Assembly: GCF_019551475.1 (NCBI RefSeq)
Contig: NZ_CP047159.1
Span: forward strand, 434,001 to 498,000
Direction of reading: 5' to 3'
Length of the DNA stretch: 64,000 bases
Source of the DNA: Prevotella sp. Rep29
GTDB taxonomy: Bacteria > Bacteroidota > Bacteroidia > Bacteroidales > Bacteroidaceae
In this document: piece by piece, positions 27,486-35,798 of the stretch
Position numbering within the stretch: position 1 is the stretch's first letter
Layout of the letters: every line of letters starts with the position of its first letter
Notes under the pieces: generated by a model
What the model saw: the letters and a program-made list of their open reading frames with translations, nothing else
Told to the model about the DNA's origin: nothing
Database searches by the model: none
Program-made: the position numbers and the translations under genes

Positions 27486-28334
27486 TTATTTTACGAGAAC
27501 AACAAGGTATTTGCTTGTGCTCCAGAATTGTTGTGGATTATTGATTCTCAGGATATATTGTCCGCTGGCATCCTGTGTGAGCGAATAGCTTGCTGAGGGG
27601 TGAGCGGTCAGCAGTTTGGCTGATTTCGAGTAGAGTTTGATTTCCTTGTCCACCCGTATGTCTATTTTCGTGAAATAGTTTTTGTTGAAATTGCTTTTCA
27701 ATACGTCGCCTTTGACGAGTATGTTCTGTTCTCTCAGCTCGTTTTTCGTTCCGAACACATACCATGCCGTGTGGAGTTCTTTATCCTGAGTGTTGATGGT
27801 TTGCGTCTTCTGGTGGCTTTCTGTTTTCAGGTTCTCCACGTTGGTGTTCAGATTGTTGATAGTCTCGTCAAGCTCGGAGATGTGTATATCTTTCTTGTCG
27901 AGTTCTGCCCGCAGTTGCTGGAGTTGTTTGTCTTTTTCCTCCAGTTGTTTCACCATTCCTTCGAGTGAGCGCTTCAGTTCATCACTCTTGAAACTGCTTT
28001 CGCGCAGTTGTTGACGCATCTTGTTGATCAGTTCGCGGTTTTGTTGCATGCGCGATTGGATAAAGGCGATGTTTTCCTTTATCTGGACCGCTTTGTTTGC
28101 ACCTTCGCCGTCTTTAGCGAGGCTCACTCTGTCTTCCGCTTCGTTGATCTGGCGGAATCCTTCCTGGATGTCGTTCAGCGTAGCCATCATGTCGTTGATT
28201 TCATTATCGCGTTGTGCAATAATCTTTTGCAACGAGTCTGTCTGTAACTGTTGTGCGAGGTCTTGTGCCTTTTTCTCTTCTTTACAACCGGCAATCATTA
28301 GAATGCCAACCATGATAAATAGCAAGTTCTTCAT
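27486..28334 (-). CDS. Coiled-coil lipoprotein of unknown function
   Basis: A 282-aa protein with a lipoprotein signal (lipobox MIAGC near residue 17) and a long coiled coil from about residue 25 to 190. A small beta-rich C-terminal domain begins near residue 195 (AWYVFGTKNELREQNIL). The pattern matches a common Bacteroidales family whose role is unknown; an envelope-spanning or tether role is only a guess. Its ATG overlaps the rsmI stop by 4 nt, so the two are coupled. Confidence 0.75.
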   Translation of the reverse strand: MKNLLFIMVGILMIAGCKEEKKAQDLAQQLQTDSLQKIIAQRDNEINDMMATLNDIQEGFRQINEAEDRVSLAKDGEGANKAVQIKENIAFIQSRMQQNRELINKMRQQLRESSFKSDELKRSLEGMVKQLEEKDKQLQQLRAELDKKDIHISELDETINNLNTNVENLKTESHQKTQTINTQDKELHTAWYVFGTKNELREQNILVKGDVLKSNFNKNYFTKIDIRVDKEIKLYSKSAKLLTAHPSASYSLTQDASGQYILRINNPQQFWSTSKYLVVLVK

Positions 28335-29041
28335 AATTCTTTATATTTTTGAGTTTTATCTTTCTTTTGTTGAGGCAGACCGCCAACGACGATGACTATT
28401 TCGCCGCGTGGTGGGGTCTGTGTGAAGTGCCCAATCAGTTCTGCGAGTGTCCCTCTGACGTGCTGCTCGTGTATTTTGGAAATCTCTCGAGCCACACTTG
28501 CCTGGCGTTCTTCTCCGAAGATTTCTGCCAGTTGTTGCAGTGTCTTCAGCGTGCGGTGGGGCGATTCGTAGAAAATCATGGTCCTCGTTTCTTCCTTTAA
28601 ACTGGCAAGTCTTGTTGCTCTCCCTTTCTTTTGTGGCAGGAATCCTTCGAAACAGAAACGTTCGCAAGGCAGTCCTGACGAGACAAGCGCCGGAACGAAT
28701 GCCGTGGCTCCGGGAAGCGTCTGCACCTCAATGCCTGCTGCGATGGCTTCGCGTACGAGGAAAAATCCAGGGTCGCTGATGCCCGGCGTGCCGGCGTCAC
28801 TGATGAGTGCGACGGTCTGACCGCCTTTCAGTCGCTCGACGATTCCTGCTGCAGTGCCATGCTCGTTGAACTTGTGGTGTGACATCAGTCGGTTCTGAAT
28901 GTCGAAGTGCTTGAGCAGGACTCCCGACGTGCGGGTGTCTTCCGCCAAGATAAGGTCTGCTTCGCGTAAGATGCGCACCGCACGGAGCGTCATGTCTTCC
29001 ATGTTGCCCACAGGGGTCGGTATGAGATACAAGATACCCAT
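28331..29041 (-). CDS. rsmI: 16S rRNA (cytidine 1402-2'-O)-methyltransferase RsmI
   Basis: A 236-aa SAM-dependent tetrapyrrole-methylase-fold enzyme. Signature stretches are YLIPTPVGNMEDMTLRAV at the start, AEDTRTSGVLL, and the SAM-binding VALISDAGTPGISDPG near residue 80. It 2'-O-methylates C1402 in the decoding centre of 16S rRNA. It is upstream of, and overlaps, the coiled-coil lipoprotein gene. The 343-nt region to the tRNA holds its promoter region, not resolved, and the tRNA promoter. Confidence 0.93.
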   Translation of the reverse strand: MGILYLIPTPVGNMEDMTLRAVRILREADLILAEDTRTSGVLLKHFDIQNRLMSHHKFNEHGTAAGIVERLKGGQTVALISDAGTPGISDPGFFLVREAIAAGIEVQTLPGATAFVPALVSSGLPCERFCFEGFLPQKKGRATRLASLKEETRTMIFYESPHRTLKTLQQLAEIFGEERQASVAREISKIHEQHVRGTLAELIGHFTQTPPRGEIVIVVGGLPQQKKDKTQKYKEL

Positions 29042-29290
29042 AATCGGGGCAAAGATAATGAAAATTTCGATTAAATGAGTAAAATGGGAAAATATTTTCC
29101 TTTTTCGGATATGAGAAATTGCTTTGAACCCGAGCGTAGAATGTTTTATTCCCGCATGATAGCCGCCCCTTATCGAGGGACTCTAAATATACAGAGATGC
29201 TTCTTCTCTTATTAAATAAGGTGATGTGATAATCCGAATCACCAAAGGATGGCGATGGAAGTTTTGCTGGATAAAAAAGTTTCTTGAAAA

Positions 29291-29322
29291 TTTGGAGATA
29301 TGCGCCGAACTCCGTACCTTTG
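29291..29322 (+). promoter_or_regulatory. Promoter of tRNA-Pro
   Basis: -33 TTTG at 29291-29294 and -7 TACCTTTG at 29315-29322, 20 nt apart. The tRNA begins about 62 nt after the -7 box. Confidence 0.7.
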
Positions 29323-29384
29323 CAGTCGCAACTGACAAAACCGTGTGTGGAGAATGCCGCCGCAGGAGCTGATGTTGCAGGTAT

Positions 29385-29457
29385 CGGGATTTAGCGCAGT
29401 TGGTAGCGCACACGTCTGGGGGGCGCGAGGTCGCTGGTTCGAGTCCAGTAATCCCGA
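29385..29457 (+). tRNA. tRNA-Pro (anticodon GGG)
   Basis: A cloverleaf can be drawn by eye. The acceptor CGGGATT pairs with AATCCCG, the D stem is GCGC/GCGC and the T arm is GCTGG-TTCGAGT-CCAGT. The anticodon loop CTGGGGG has GGG at positions 34-36. The anticodon stem CACGT/GCGCG has one A-C mismatch. CCA is not encoded. The last bases are the left end of a 14-bp repeat that also occurs at 60185, marking this gene as the integration site of the mobile element. Confidence 0.88.
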
Positions 29458-29459
29458 CA
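29446..29459 (+). repeat. attL core repeat
   Basis: CAGTAATCCCGACA, identical to 60185-60198. It overlaps the T arm and acceptor stem of tRNA-Pro, so the tRNA 3' end is rebuilt by the element. Confidence 0.85.
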
Positions 29460-29606
29460 GAAAGAAAATCCAAATCACTGATTATCAGTAGTTTGGATTT
29501 CTTTTATGCTCTAAATTGGCGTGCTTTTGGCGTGCTAGTTATTGTTTTGGCGTTCCTTGACTCCTGATTTTGCAGTTTGCAATCTCGGAGTTTGCAGATA
29601 GAGGCT

Positions 29607-30278
29607 TTAGTATTTGGGGATTCTATATTCTCTGAGATTGAGCCAGACCATTAAGCCTATTGAACAAACAAAGAACAAAAACACTAATAATGGAAACCAC
29701 AGTCTCTCCCATAACACATCCCATAGGCATCTGTTGAATGCAGCATATATGGCATAGCCTACACTGATAATTGCCATTATAATCATTGCCCAGAAGTTCC
29801 ACCAAGAAAGATAGATACCCTTGTTGTTAAGCACCTTCTTTAATTCCTCAGTCTTCTTGTCACATGTTCCAGTGAGTGATTTCATCGAAGATACGGTTTG
29901 CTTGTCTATGTCCTCTTTTACTTTCTGTCCTGCCTCTCCTACTGTCGTGGCAACATGTTTGTTGATTGTTATAGGAAGGGCAGACAACAGATTCTTGTCA
30001 TCTTCAGAAAGACTTACTTTTATATCCTTGCAGCCTTCCAGACGTTTCACAAGCCTTTCCATAGTCTCTAAAATCTTAGCGTTCTGCTCTTGCTGTCTGT
30101 CAAAATTCCGTTGTATCTGTAGGATTTTCTCCAGATAGTCAGCACTAAACGTTGATTCTCCCCCGATAGGAGCTGGCACGTTCTCATTTTGAGATGTACC
30201 AGCTACAGTCATATTCTCCTTTTCTTCCCGCCCCTCCACATTGTCGAACAGGCTTTCTGCATCTTTATATTTTTTCAT
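29607..30278 (-). CDS. Mobilization-linked membrane protein
   Basis: A 223-aa protein: an acidic N-terminus, a coiled-coil segment around residues 40-85, and two membrane helices near the C-terminus (WWNFWAMIIMAIISVGYAIY and LLVFLFFVCSIGLMVWL). It lies 36 nt after the relaxase gene on the same strand. This size and topology is common for the gene next to the relaxase in Bacteroides mobilizable elements; its function is not known to me. I chose the ATG at 30278 over a GTG at 30296. Confidence 0.6.
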   Translation of the reverse strand: MKKYKDAESLFDNVEGREEKENMTVAGTSQNENVPAPIGGESTFSADYLEKILQIQRNFDRQQEQNAKILETMERLVKRLEGCKDIKVSLSEDDKNLLSALPITINKHVATTVGEAGQKVKEDIDKQTVSSMKSLTGTCDKKTEELKKVLNNKGIYLSWWNFWAMIIMAIISVGYAIYAAFNRCLWDVLWERLWFPLLVFLFFVCSIGLMVWLNLREYRIPKY

Positions 30279-30314
30279 TACATTATATATTTGCACTTTT
30301 ACATAATTATATTA

Positions 30315-31571
30315 TTATCTTCCATAACCATGACGAATGACCTTGCGCGGACAACTGCGGGCTACGGCCTTGGCGATACGCATGGCACGCAGCAATTCAT
30401 CGTCGTCGTCCTTCTTCTTGTGAGGCAGATCATTGTTACTTCCTCCGCAACTGCCTGACGAATACCCAGAGCCACCAGGGGTGCTCATCAGCTCAAAGAA
30501 CACGAAGAGCGAAGTCTCAATCACTTCTTCGAGCACAAAGTCAAACTCATCTTCGAGAGCCTTGAAGGTGCTACTCATAGCATCCACAACATTCTCAGAA
30601 ACGTCAAAGGTGAAGTGCTCAGCCTCCTTGCCATCCACCATGTTGCGGTCAAACTCAAAATGTTCCTTCTTTGTATCAGGACTTACAGGCTCACAAACAA
30701 AGTGATGACGTTCTGCATACTCGACCCTGGTCTTCTGCTCATTGGCTTTCCTCTTGGCCGTCTCAGCATCCATATCCTTGTGCAACTGCCTCCAAGTCGC
30801 CTCAATTCTACTGGCCGTCAGCTGCCGTCCAATCTCTGAGGCGTTATACTTTGAGTTGCCTCGCTTGATTCTATAGCCTACGACCTCGCCATTACTGTCC
30901 TTTTTGAGTTCGGCAGAATAGCCACGTTCCTTTATCTTCTGGAGAAATACACCCCAGTCGAAGCGGTTCATCTTCCTCAGAATGTCATAGAGGGCCTCCT
31001 TAATCTCAGCCTTATGTTCCTCGCTGATTTCTCGCGACTGCTTCCAGCCCATGCTCTGGTTGATGCTGTTTGCAGCCATCGTTGCTTTCAGCCCTATAAG
31101 ATTGGTGTCATTGATCCTGCCATCGACAGTAAAGCGCGACACCATGAAGTGCAGATGTGGAATTCCGCTCTTGGCATCATGGTGCAGCATGGCCAACCAC
31201 TTGCTATGGGCCAAGTCCATCCGCTTCGACGACACCTTTCCATCCTTATCTCTGAACTCAATCCTATCCATTTCCTCAATAAACCGATGGGCGAACCAGT
31301 TCCATTGCTCCTGCGACCAACCCTTAGACTCTTCTTTGGCGGGCGACACCTCCATTGCTATCAAGTTCCTGGTCACGGGCTTACCTTTAGCAATATAGTT
31401 CTCCCCGGCATACTTGAACTGCATCCAGATGTTGTCCAGGTCATCATCCGTCACGGCAGCGGTCATATCCCCCGCCATATTTTCACAGCAGACGAACTCT
31501 GCATCCCTTTTCAGCGTGGCATACGTCGTATAGGCGCTGCCGTGCGCCACGGCTCTTGCTCTTGCTATCAT
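30315..31571 (-). CDS. Relaxase / mobilization nuclease
   Basis: A 418-aa protein. The metal-binding histidine motif of relaxases is visible as GIPHLHFMVSRF near residue 143, downstream of a conserved GWSQEQWNWFAHRFIEEMDR segment. A relaxase nicks oriT and pilots the strand during conjugal transfer. It resembles the Bacteroides mobilization proteins of Tn4555-type elements, though I cannot assign the MOB class firmly. The C-terminal third is low in complexity (PGGSGYSSGSCGGSN). The start is 3 nt after the stop of the MobC-like gene. Confidence 0.82.
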   Translation of the reverse strand: MIARARAVAHGSAYTTYATLKRDAEFVCCENMAGDMTAAVTDDDLDNIWMQFKYAGENYIAKGKPVTRNLIAMEVSPAKEESKGWSQEQWNWFAHRFIEEMDRIEFRDKDGKVSSKRMDLAHSKWLAMLHHDAKSGIPHLHFMVSRFTVDGRINDTNLIGLKATMAANSINQSMGWKQSREISEEHKAEIKEALYDILRKMNRFDWGVFLQKIKERGYSAELKKDSNGEVVGYRIKRGNSKYNASEIGRQLTASRIEATWRQLHKDMDAETAKRKANEQKTRVEYAERHHFVCEPVSPDTKKEHFEFDRNMVDGKEAEHFTFDVSENVVDAMSSTFKALEDEFDFVLEEVIETSLFVFFELMSTPGGSGYSSGSCGGSNNDLPHKKKDDDDELLRAMRIAKAVARSCPRKVIRHGYGR

Positions 31572-31574
31572 CGC

Positions 31575-31976
31575 TTAACCCCTTTCAATCCTTTTGTCAA
31601 GAAACTCAATCATCGGGAACAGTCTCTTCCACCACTGCTGAATCACGGGCATCGACCTGAGAAACTCCTTCCGTTCCTCACTCCCCATTTTGAGTCCCTT
31701 GATGTTGTTGATGAAGTTCACTATATCCTTACGGGCAGCAAACAACTCGTCCCGGAACAATGAGTCAGGCATCTTCGGTTTATAGTCCATCAACACCTGT
31801 CTGCAATACTCGCTGAAGTTCATCCGGCACTTCCTGGCATTACCAGCTATATACTTTTCTTCCTCGTCCGATAGTCTCAAAGCCCTCGGTTTCCTAACCG
31901 TCGAATTCTCCATTTCTGACTTGCGCGGTCTTCCCCTGCGCCTCATAATTCTCTTTTCGCTGGTGCTATCCTGCAT
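31575..31976 (-). CDS. mobC: MobC-like relaxosome accessory protein
   Basis: A 133-aa basic protein beginning RRRGRPRKSE and carrying the RALRLSDEEEKYIAGNARKCRMNFSEYCRQVL helix pair typical of MobC/ribbon-helix-helix relaxosome proteins. These bind near oriT and help the relaxase. It lies directly upstream of the relaxase gene and downstream of the oriT-like repeats. Confidence 0.78.
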   Translation of the reverse strand: MQDSTSEKRIMRRRGRPRKSEMENSTVRKPRALRLSDEEEKYIAGNARKCRMNFSEYCRQVLMDYKPKMPDSLFRDELFAARKDIVNFINNIKGLKMGSEERKEFLRSMPVIQQWWKRLFPMIEFLDKRIERG

Positions 31977-32004
31977 AATTAAATACGATTAATGTTCAAC
32001 ATAA

Positions 32005-32114
32005 GAGGTGCGAGCCTGCGAGTACTCAGCCATCAACACTTGTCGCCAAGTGTTCAAGAGTTTTTCGTATCACGAAAAAACCTCTTGTTAACTTACGTCA
32101 CGTTTTGGCACCTC
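32005..32114. other. Candidate origin of transfer (oriT)
   Basis: An outer inverted repeat GAGGTGC (32005-32011) / GCACCTC (32108-32114) encloses two hairpins. One is AACACTTG-TCGC-CAAGTGTT (32035-32054); the other is AGAG-TTTTTCGT / ACGAAAAA-ACCTCT (32057-32085). It lies just upstream of mobC and the relaxase, where such elements keep oriT. The nick site cannot be placed from sequence alone. Confidence 0.55.
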
Positions 32115-32356
32115 AGACAATGCAAAGGTAGGGGAAATCATCCATACTGCCAAGAAAAAATAGTACTATTTCCCAGCCATGCGTAACTTTTATTTATCTG
32201 TATTTCAATGAGATTTCATTCAGTTAGATTAGGTTAATACCCGCAAGAAAACCGATGACAAGTTTTCAGATAATCCATATGGATTACAAACCTCTTATTC
32301 CATCTATGGTGAGGGCATACAAGAAACTTTCGAACGTGAGACGAAGGCATTAATAG

Positions 32357-32461
32357 TTAGATGCTTTTCTTTCGTTGGAGAGCGTGGTGATTGTCACTTA
32401 CGACGAAGAGGGTACGGTTACGTTAGACAACGGTAAGCAAATTGAGGTAATTCCTGCCTGA
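32357..32461 (+). pseudogene. Remnant C-terminal coding fragment
   Basis: After a TAG, one frame reads FLSLESVVIVTYDEEG followed by TVTLDNGKQIEVIPA and a stop. This is protein-like but has no start and no upstream frame. It looks like the tail of a lost gene. The rest of 32115-32600 shows no gene that I can support. Confidence 0.3.
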
Positions 32462-32609
32462 AAGTGGCTGCTTGAATGAAGGAAATCGTGGAACAGGAAG
32501 AAGCCGTCCGCGGGTCTTTTTAGAAGGACTCTCGGACGACTTTATTTTAGTTAGTCATAGGGATTGAAGCAAAATCCATAGATGATTTCATTTAATTTAT
32601 TAAATCAGA

Positions 32610-33005
32610 TCAATTACTTCTACATGCAACAACAAGGATGTATTCATCCCCTTTGTTATAATTGTTTAGAGCATTGATTATATTCTCTATATTATCTTTG
32701 AAATTACCATTTGTTTTAACCTCATTTAGTTGTTTTTCACCATTTAATGAAGTAACTTCATAAAGCCCAAGTTTATGATTTCCCATCCATCCTGGCTTAT
32801 TACCAGATCCAATTGAATAATTAACCATTTCGACTTCAGGCAAATACAATGACATAGGAACTTCTGTCGTAAAAATTCCATCCTTCTTAAGAAGAGAATA
32901 CAGACATTTTTCTGCAGAGTCAAAAGCAAGGGGTTGATTATGTGGATTAAAAAAACAGATAGCACAATTTTTAGGAATAGTGATTTTTGTACTGTTAGAA
33001 TCCCA
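32610..33005 (-). pseudogene. Orphan C-terminal fragment of an unknown protein
   Basis: About 130 codons of AT-rich, protein-like frame (KDGIFTTEVPMSLYLPE, HKLGLYEVTSLNGEKQ, GDEYILVVACRSN, then stop). It has no credible start: to the right it runs into DNA that encodes the truncated HTH protein in another frame. I do not recognise the family. It is probably the 3' end of a cargo gene cut by the rearrangement near 33000. If still translated, it could come from the HTH promoter only through a frameshift. Confidence 0.4.
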
Positions 33006-33129
33006 ACTTCCAAAGGTCTTCGTCCTTGATGGTGAAGGGCTGCGTGGCTTCCACAACAAACCTCTCTATTTTTCCGATGCGGCTTATCAACTGTTGCCAG
33101 ATGCCGCTTTCAATGGTGATTATTTCCAT
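32995..33129 (-). pseudogene. Truncated helix-turn-helix (excisionase-like) protein
   Basis: MEIITIESGIWQQLISRIGK and IERFVVEATQPF are the typical N-terminus of the small HTH proteins of Bacteroides mobile elements. The reading frame then stops after 44 residues, before the DNA-binding domain, where unrelated sequence begins. Its promoter survives: a TACTTTTG -7 box on the minus strand near 33160. The intact paralogue at 33346 is encoded on the other strand. Confidence 0.55.
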
Positions 33130-33345
33130 CTTCAATTTCACTTTTTGTTGATTTCGGGTGCAAAAGTACGGCAATGGAAAAACTTCGATTGGCAAGTTGT
33201 TAACAAGTTGTCAATAACTTTTTTTTATTTTGTGCCAAAGACGCCGATTTCAAGTGTCTTTCGGTGCCAGTTGATGGATGCAAATGGCGATTCTGCTGCA
33301 ATCCGGCTACCTTTGCAGCCGTTTAGAATCAAAGTATTGAAAAGT

Positions 33346-33633
33346 ATGGATATAGTAGTATTGGAAAAGAGTGCATTTGAGCAGTTGCTGTCAGAAGTCC
33401 GGCAACTGACTCAACGGGTGGAAATGCTTTCCTGTAAGTGTCAGGACAAACGATTTCAGAAATGGCTCACGGGTGAGGATGTCTGTGAGATTCTGGAAAT
33501 CAGTCAGCGGTCATTGCAGACCATGCGTAGCAAGCATAAAATCTGTTATGCTCAGTTGGGGCGTAAGTTCTACTATCGGCCTGAAGAGGTGGAACTGGTT
33601 GTCAAGCAATCAGGCAAGTACCATCATATATAA
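33346..33633 (+). CDS. Helix-turn-helix protein of the excisionase/MerR-like type
   Basis: A 95-aa protein. The N-terminal helix (MDIVVLEKSAFEQLLSEVR) is followed by a winged HTH: WLTGEDVCEILEISQRSLQT, then the wing IGRKFYYRPEEVE-type motif (LGRKFYYRPEEVE). Such pairs of small HTH proteins in Bacteroidetes elements usually act in excision or its control. The ATG at 33346 is just after a TACCTTTG -7 box at 33319, which rules out the long upstream extension. The next HTH gene starts 2 nt after its stop. Confidence 0.75.
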   Translation: MDIVVLEKSAFEQLLSEVRQLTQRVEMLSCKCQDKRFQKWLTGEDVCEILEISQRSLQTMRSKHKICYAQLGRKFYYRPEEVELVVKQSGKYHHI

Positions 33634-33635
33634 TA

Positions 33636-33956
33636 ATGTGTAGCGGAATGGAAGAAAGAATACTTACCGTTAATGACAATGTGATTGCAGAGACATTGGA
33701 GTCATTGCGAAAAGCCAACAGAAAAGCGAATGCCTTGATGGAATCGTATAAGCCAGTCCTTCATGGCGAACGGCTGATGACTGATGGTGAATTGGCAACG
33801 GCTCTCCGTGTCAGCCCAAGAGCCTTACGTGATTATCGCAACGAAGGAATCCTGCCCTATATCCGCATGAAAGGTAACATACTCTATCGTGAATCTGATG
33901 TCGAAAGAGTTCTGAGGCGCTGTATAAGAGGCAAAATGACGCTGCAATCGGGTTAA
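33636..33956 (+). CDS. Second helix-turn-helix protein, excisionase-like
   Basis: A 106-aa protein with a helical N-terminus and a winged HTH (RLMTDGELATALRVSPRALR, IRMKGNILYRESDVERVLRR). It is the usual partner of the HTH protein before it and is surely co-transcribed. Target DNA is unknown; binding at the element ends or at the nearby cargo promoter are both possible. Confidence 0.72.
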   Translation: MCSGMEERILTVNDNVIAETLESLRKANRKANALMESYKPVLHGERLMTDGELATALRVSPRALRDYRNEGILPYIRMKGNILYRESDVERVLRRCIRGKMTLQSG

Positions 33957-33993
33957 AAAGCGCAAAGTGTTAGGTTTTTCGGTGGAAATTGAG

Positions 33994-34001
33994 TACCTTT
34001 G
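33994..34001 (+). promoter_or_regulatory. -7 box of the TPR-membrane-AraC regulator
   Basis: TACCTTTG ends 10 nt before the ATG at 34012, with GGTTTTTC about 20 nt upstream. The transcript would be leaderless or have only a few nucleotides of leader. Confidence 0.7.
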
Positions 34002-34011
34002 CACACGAATT

Positions 34012-35571
34012 ATGGCAAAGAGACTCTATACATATATAATAATAGTAGCGGCCATTGTGCTATCCATAACTGGATGTACAGATGGGAAACAGGGCATGGT
34101 ACAGTCACGGCTGCCTCATGATACACTCTATACCGAGCAGAAAGCGATTGCGGTTTACGGCTACGATCCCGTGCGGGCATTACAGATTGTCGATTCGGCG
34201 GTTATAGTCGGAAACATGAGCTCTTGGCAAGCCGACAAGAACCGTGCGCGTATCTACAGCCTGACACGAGCGGGCGAAAGGCTCGACTCTCTGATGCATT
34301 GGACACCCGATGCACGGTTCGACACCGCCCGTATTATTGGCGAACAGCTCATCAGGCACGACTCCATAAAGAATAGTCTCGAAAGACAGCAAGATGTACT
34401 GGAGATATTGGCTTACGTGGCGCGTTGTCAGAAGGACACTACACTCTGGCTTCGGCGTTCACGCCAGCTGGTGGAAGTATGCCGCAGGCAGGGTGCCGAG
34501 ACCGAGGCCCTTCGAGGCGAAGCGGAGATTGGAGCCGCGCTGTGCTATATGGGACAGGAGAGCGAGGGCATGGCGATGATGGATAGGGCAATCGGTGCAC
34601 TCTCCGATGGGGAGCTGAAGTTCAACGAACTCGATGCCCTCGTCATTGCCCTGAAGCGCAAAGCCGGGGTAATGATTTCTAAGGGGCAGGCGGCAGAGGT
34701 GTTGCCACTGGCCCGGCGCATCGTCAACTTGCTCAACGATTACGAGCATCACCCCGACAAGTACCATGACGGCACCTACCGCGAACCACCAGCATCGAGG
34801 CGCGAGGAATATATCCGTTTCTACCGCTCACAGGGCGAGAACTTCATTGCTACTGCCTACGCCGCATTGGGACAGTCTGACGACATGTACGTCACTTTCG
34901 AGCGGTTGGAGAACATCGTGCGCGATGCCGAGACGCGCGAGCACCGCGCCCGCTACGATGCCCTTGAGCAGCAGTTAAAACGACAAGAGTCCGAGGCACA
35001 CAGCCGTCAGATGACGATAGTCGCCATTGCTGCTGTCTGCTTACTGCTCTTTGCATTGCTGTTTGCCGCGTATGTATTCGCCAAGAACAGGATTATCAAC
35101 ATGAAGAACCGTGGCTTGGTTAAATTGATTGACGAAGCCATCAGATATAAGGAACGCTACGAGCAGATGCACCAGTCCATGCTGGCACACGTGGAAAGTG
35201 AAGGAGAGACGGTGCCGCATCCTGTTGATTTGAAAAGCTTTTCTGCGGATGCTCTATTCCAGTACCTCTATGATGACATCCGGGAGAAGCGGCTTTACCT
35301 CGACCCGAAGTTCGACCGGCAAGCGGTCTGCAGCCGCTATGGTCTTACTGCCGTACAGGTGGGCAATGCCTTTGCACAGGGCAGCGACTATGATTCTGTA
35401 GCTGATTTCGTGCGCGACTGCCGCTTGGAGTATGCCTGTCACCTTCTCACAACTACAGACATGAAGGTGGCCGACGCGGCCAGTGCCTCCGGTTTCAGCC
35501 GCGCCACCACTTTCAACCACGACTTCAAGGCTCGTTACAACCTTACCCCTTCCGAGTATCGCCGGAGATAA
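34012..35571 (+). CDS. Membrane-spanning regulator: exported helical/TPR sensor with AraC-type HTH
   Basis: A 519-aa protein. It has a signal-like N-terminus with a lipobox (LSITGC near residue 18), a helical repeat region that looks TPR-like (about 50-320), a membrane helix (VCLLLFALLFAAYVFA, about 340-358), a short coiled coil and a C-terminal AraC-type HTH (ADAASASGFSRATTFNHDFK). This layout places the sensor outside and the HTH in the cytoplasm, so it is a one-protein transmembrane switch. It stands at the head of the cargo region, before a terminator, so it probably senses an envelope or extracellular signal and controls the genes after it. Target and signal are unknown. Confidence 0.72.
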   Translation: MAKRLYTYIIIVAAIVLSITGCTDGKQGMVQSRLPHDTLYTEQKAIAVYGYDPVRALQIVDSAVIVGNMSSWQADKNRARIYSLTRAGERLDSLMHWTPDARFDTARIIGEQLIRHDSIKNSLERQQDVLEILAYVARCQKDTTLWLRRSRQLVEVCRRQGAETEALRGEAEIGAALCYMGQESEGMAMMDRAIGALSDGELKFNELDALVIALKRKAGVMISKGQAAEVLPLARRIVNLLNDYEHHPDKYHDGTYREPPASRREEYIRFYRSQGENFIATAYAALGQSDDMYVTFERLENIVRDAETREHRARYDALEQQLKRQESEAHSRQMTIVAIAAVCLLLFALLFAAYVFAKNRIINMKNRGLVKLIDEAIRYKERYEQMHQSMLAHVESEGETVPHPVDLKSFSADALFQYLYDDIREKRLYLDPKFDRQAVCSRYGLTAVQVGNAFAQGSDYDSVADFVRDCRLEYACHLLTTTDMKVADAASASGFSRATTFNHDFKARYNLTPSEYRRR

Positions 35572-35624
35572 CTTTCCGTACGGCGGCAGAACCTCATTTC
35601 TGATAGCCCTGATACCTCCTCTTG

Positions 35625-35647
35625 CCCCGCCTTTCGGCGGGTCTTTT
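35625..35647 (+). terminator. Terminator after the TPR-AraC regulator
   Basis: CCCGCC-TTTC-GGCGGG followed by TCTTTTG, 55 nt after the stop codon. Confidence 0.75.
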
Positions 35648-35745
35648 GTTTTGCTTATGCGATTGCTGATTTGTTATGGGGTGGGATAAAGCCAGTTTTA
35701 TTTTTGCTTATTTATTTCAACGGACTTGCTCATTCGTTTCTGCTA

Positions 35746-35776
35746 TTGTGTGCGCAGGGGATTTACAGTAACTTTG
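35746..35776 (+). promoter_or_regulatory. Promoter of the cargo operon
   Basis: TTG at 35746-35748 and the -7 box TAACTTTG at 35769-35776, 20 nt apart. The second regulator starts 22 nt later. I find no further TAnnTTTG box in the gaps between the genes from 35799 to 49627, so this may drive the whole 14 kb. Confidence 0.65.
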
Positions 35777-35798
35777 CACCTATAAAGATACATGCGAT

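Noticed and set aside
32610..33059. The 149-codon minus-strand frame considered as a restriction or toxin gene
   Set aside because: No catalytic motif can be seen, and its first part is an out-of-frame reading of an HTH gene. It is reported as a fragment only.
32980..33345. An upstream extension of the first HTH gene to 32980
   Set aside because: The extension runs antisense through the truncated HTH gene and crosses the promoter box at 33319. The ATG at 33346 gives a normal HTH protein.
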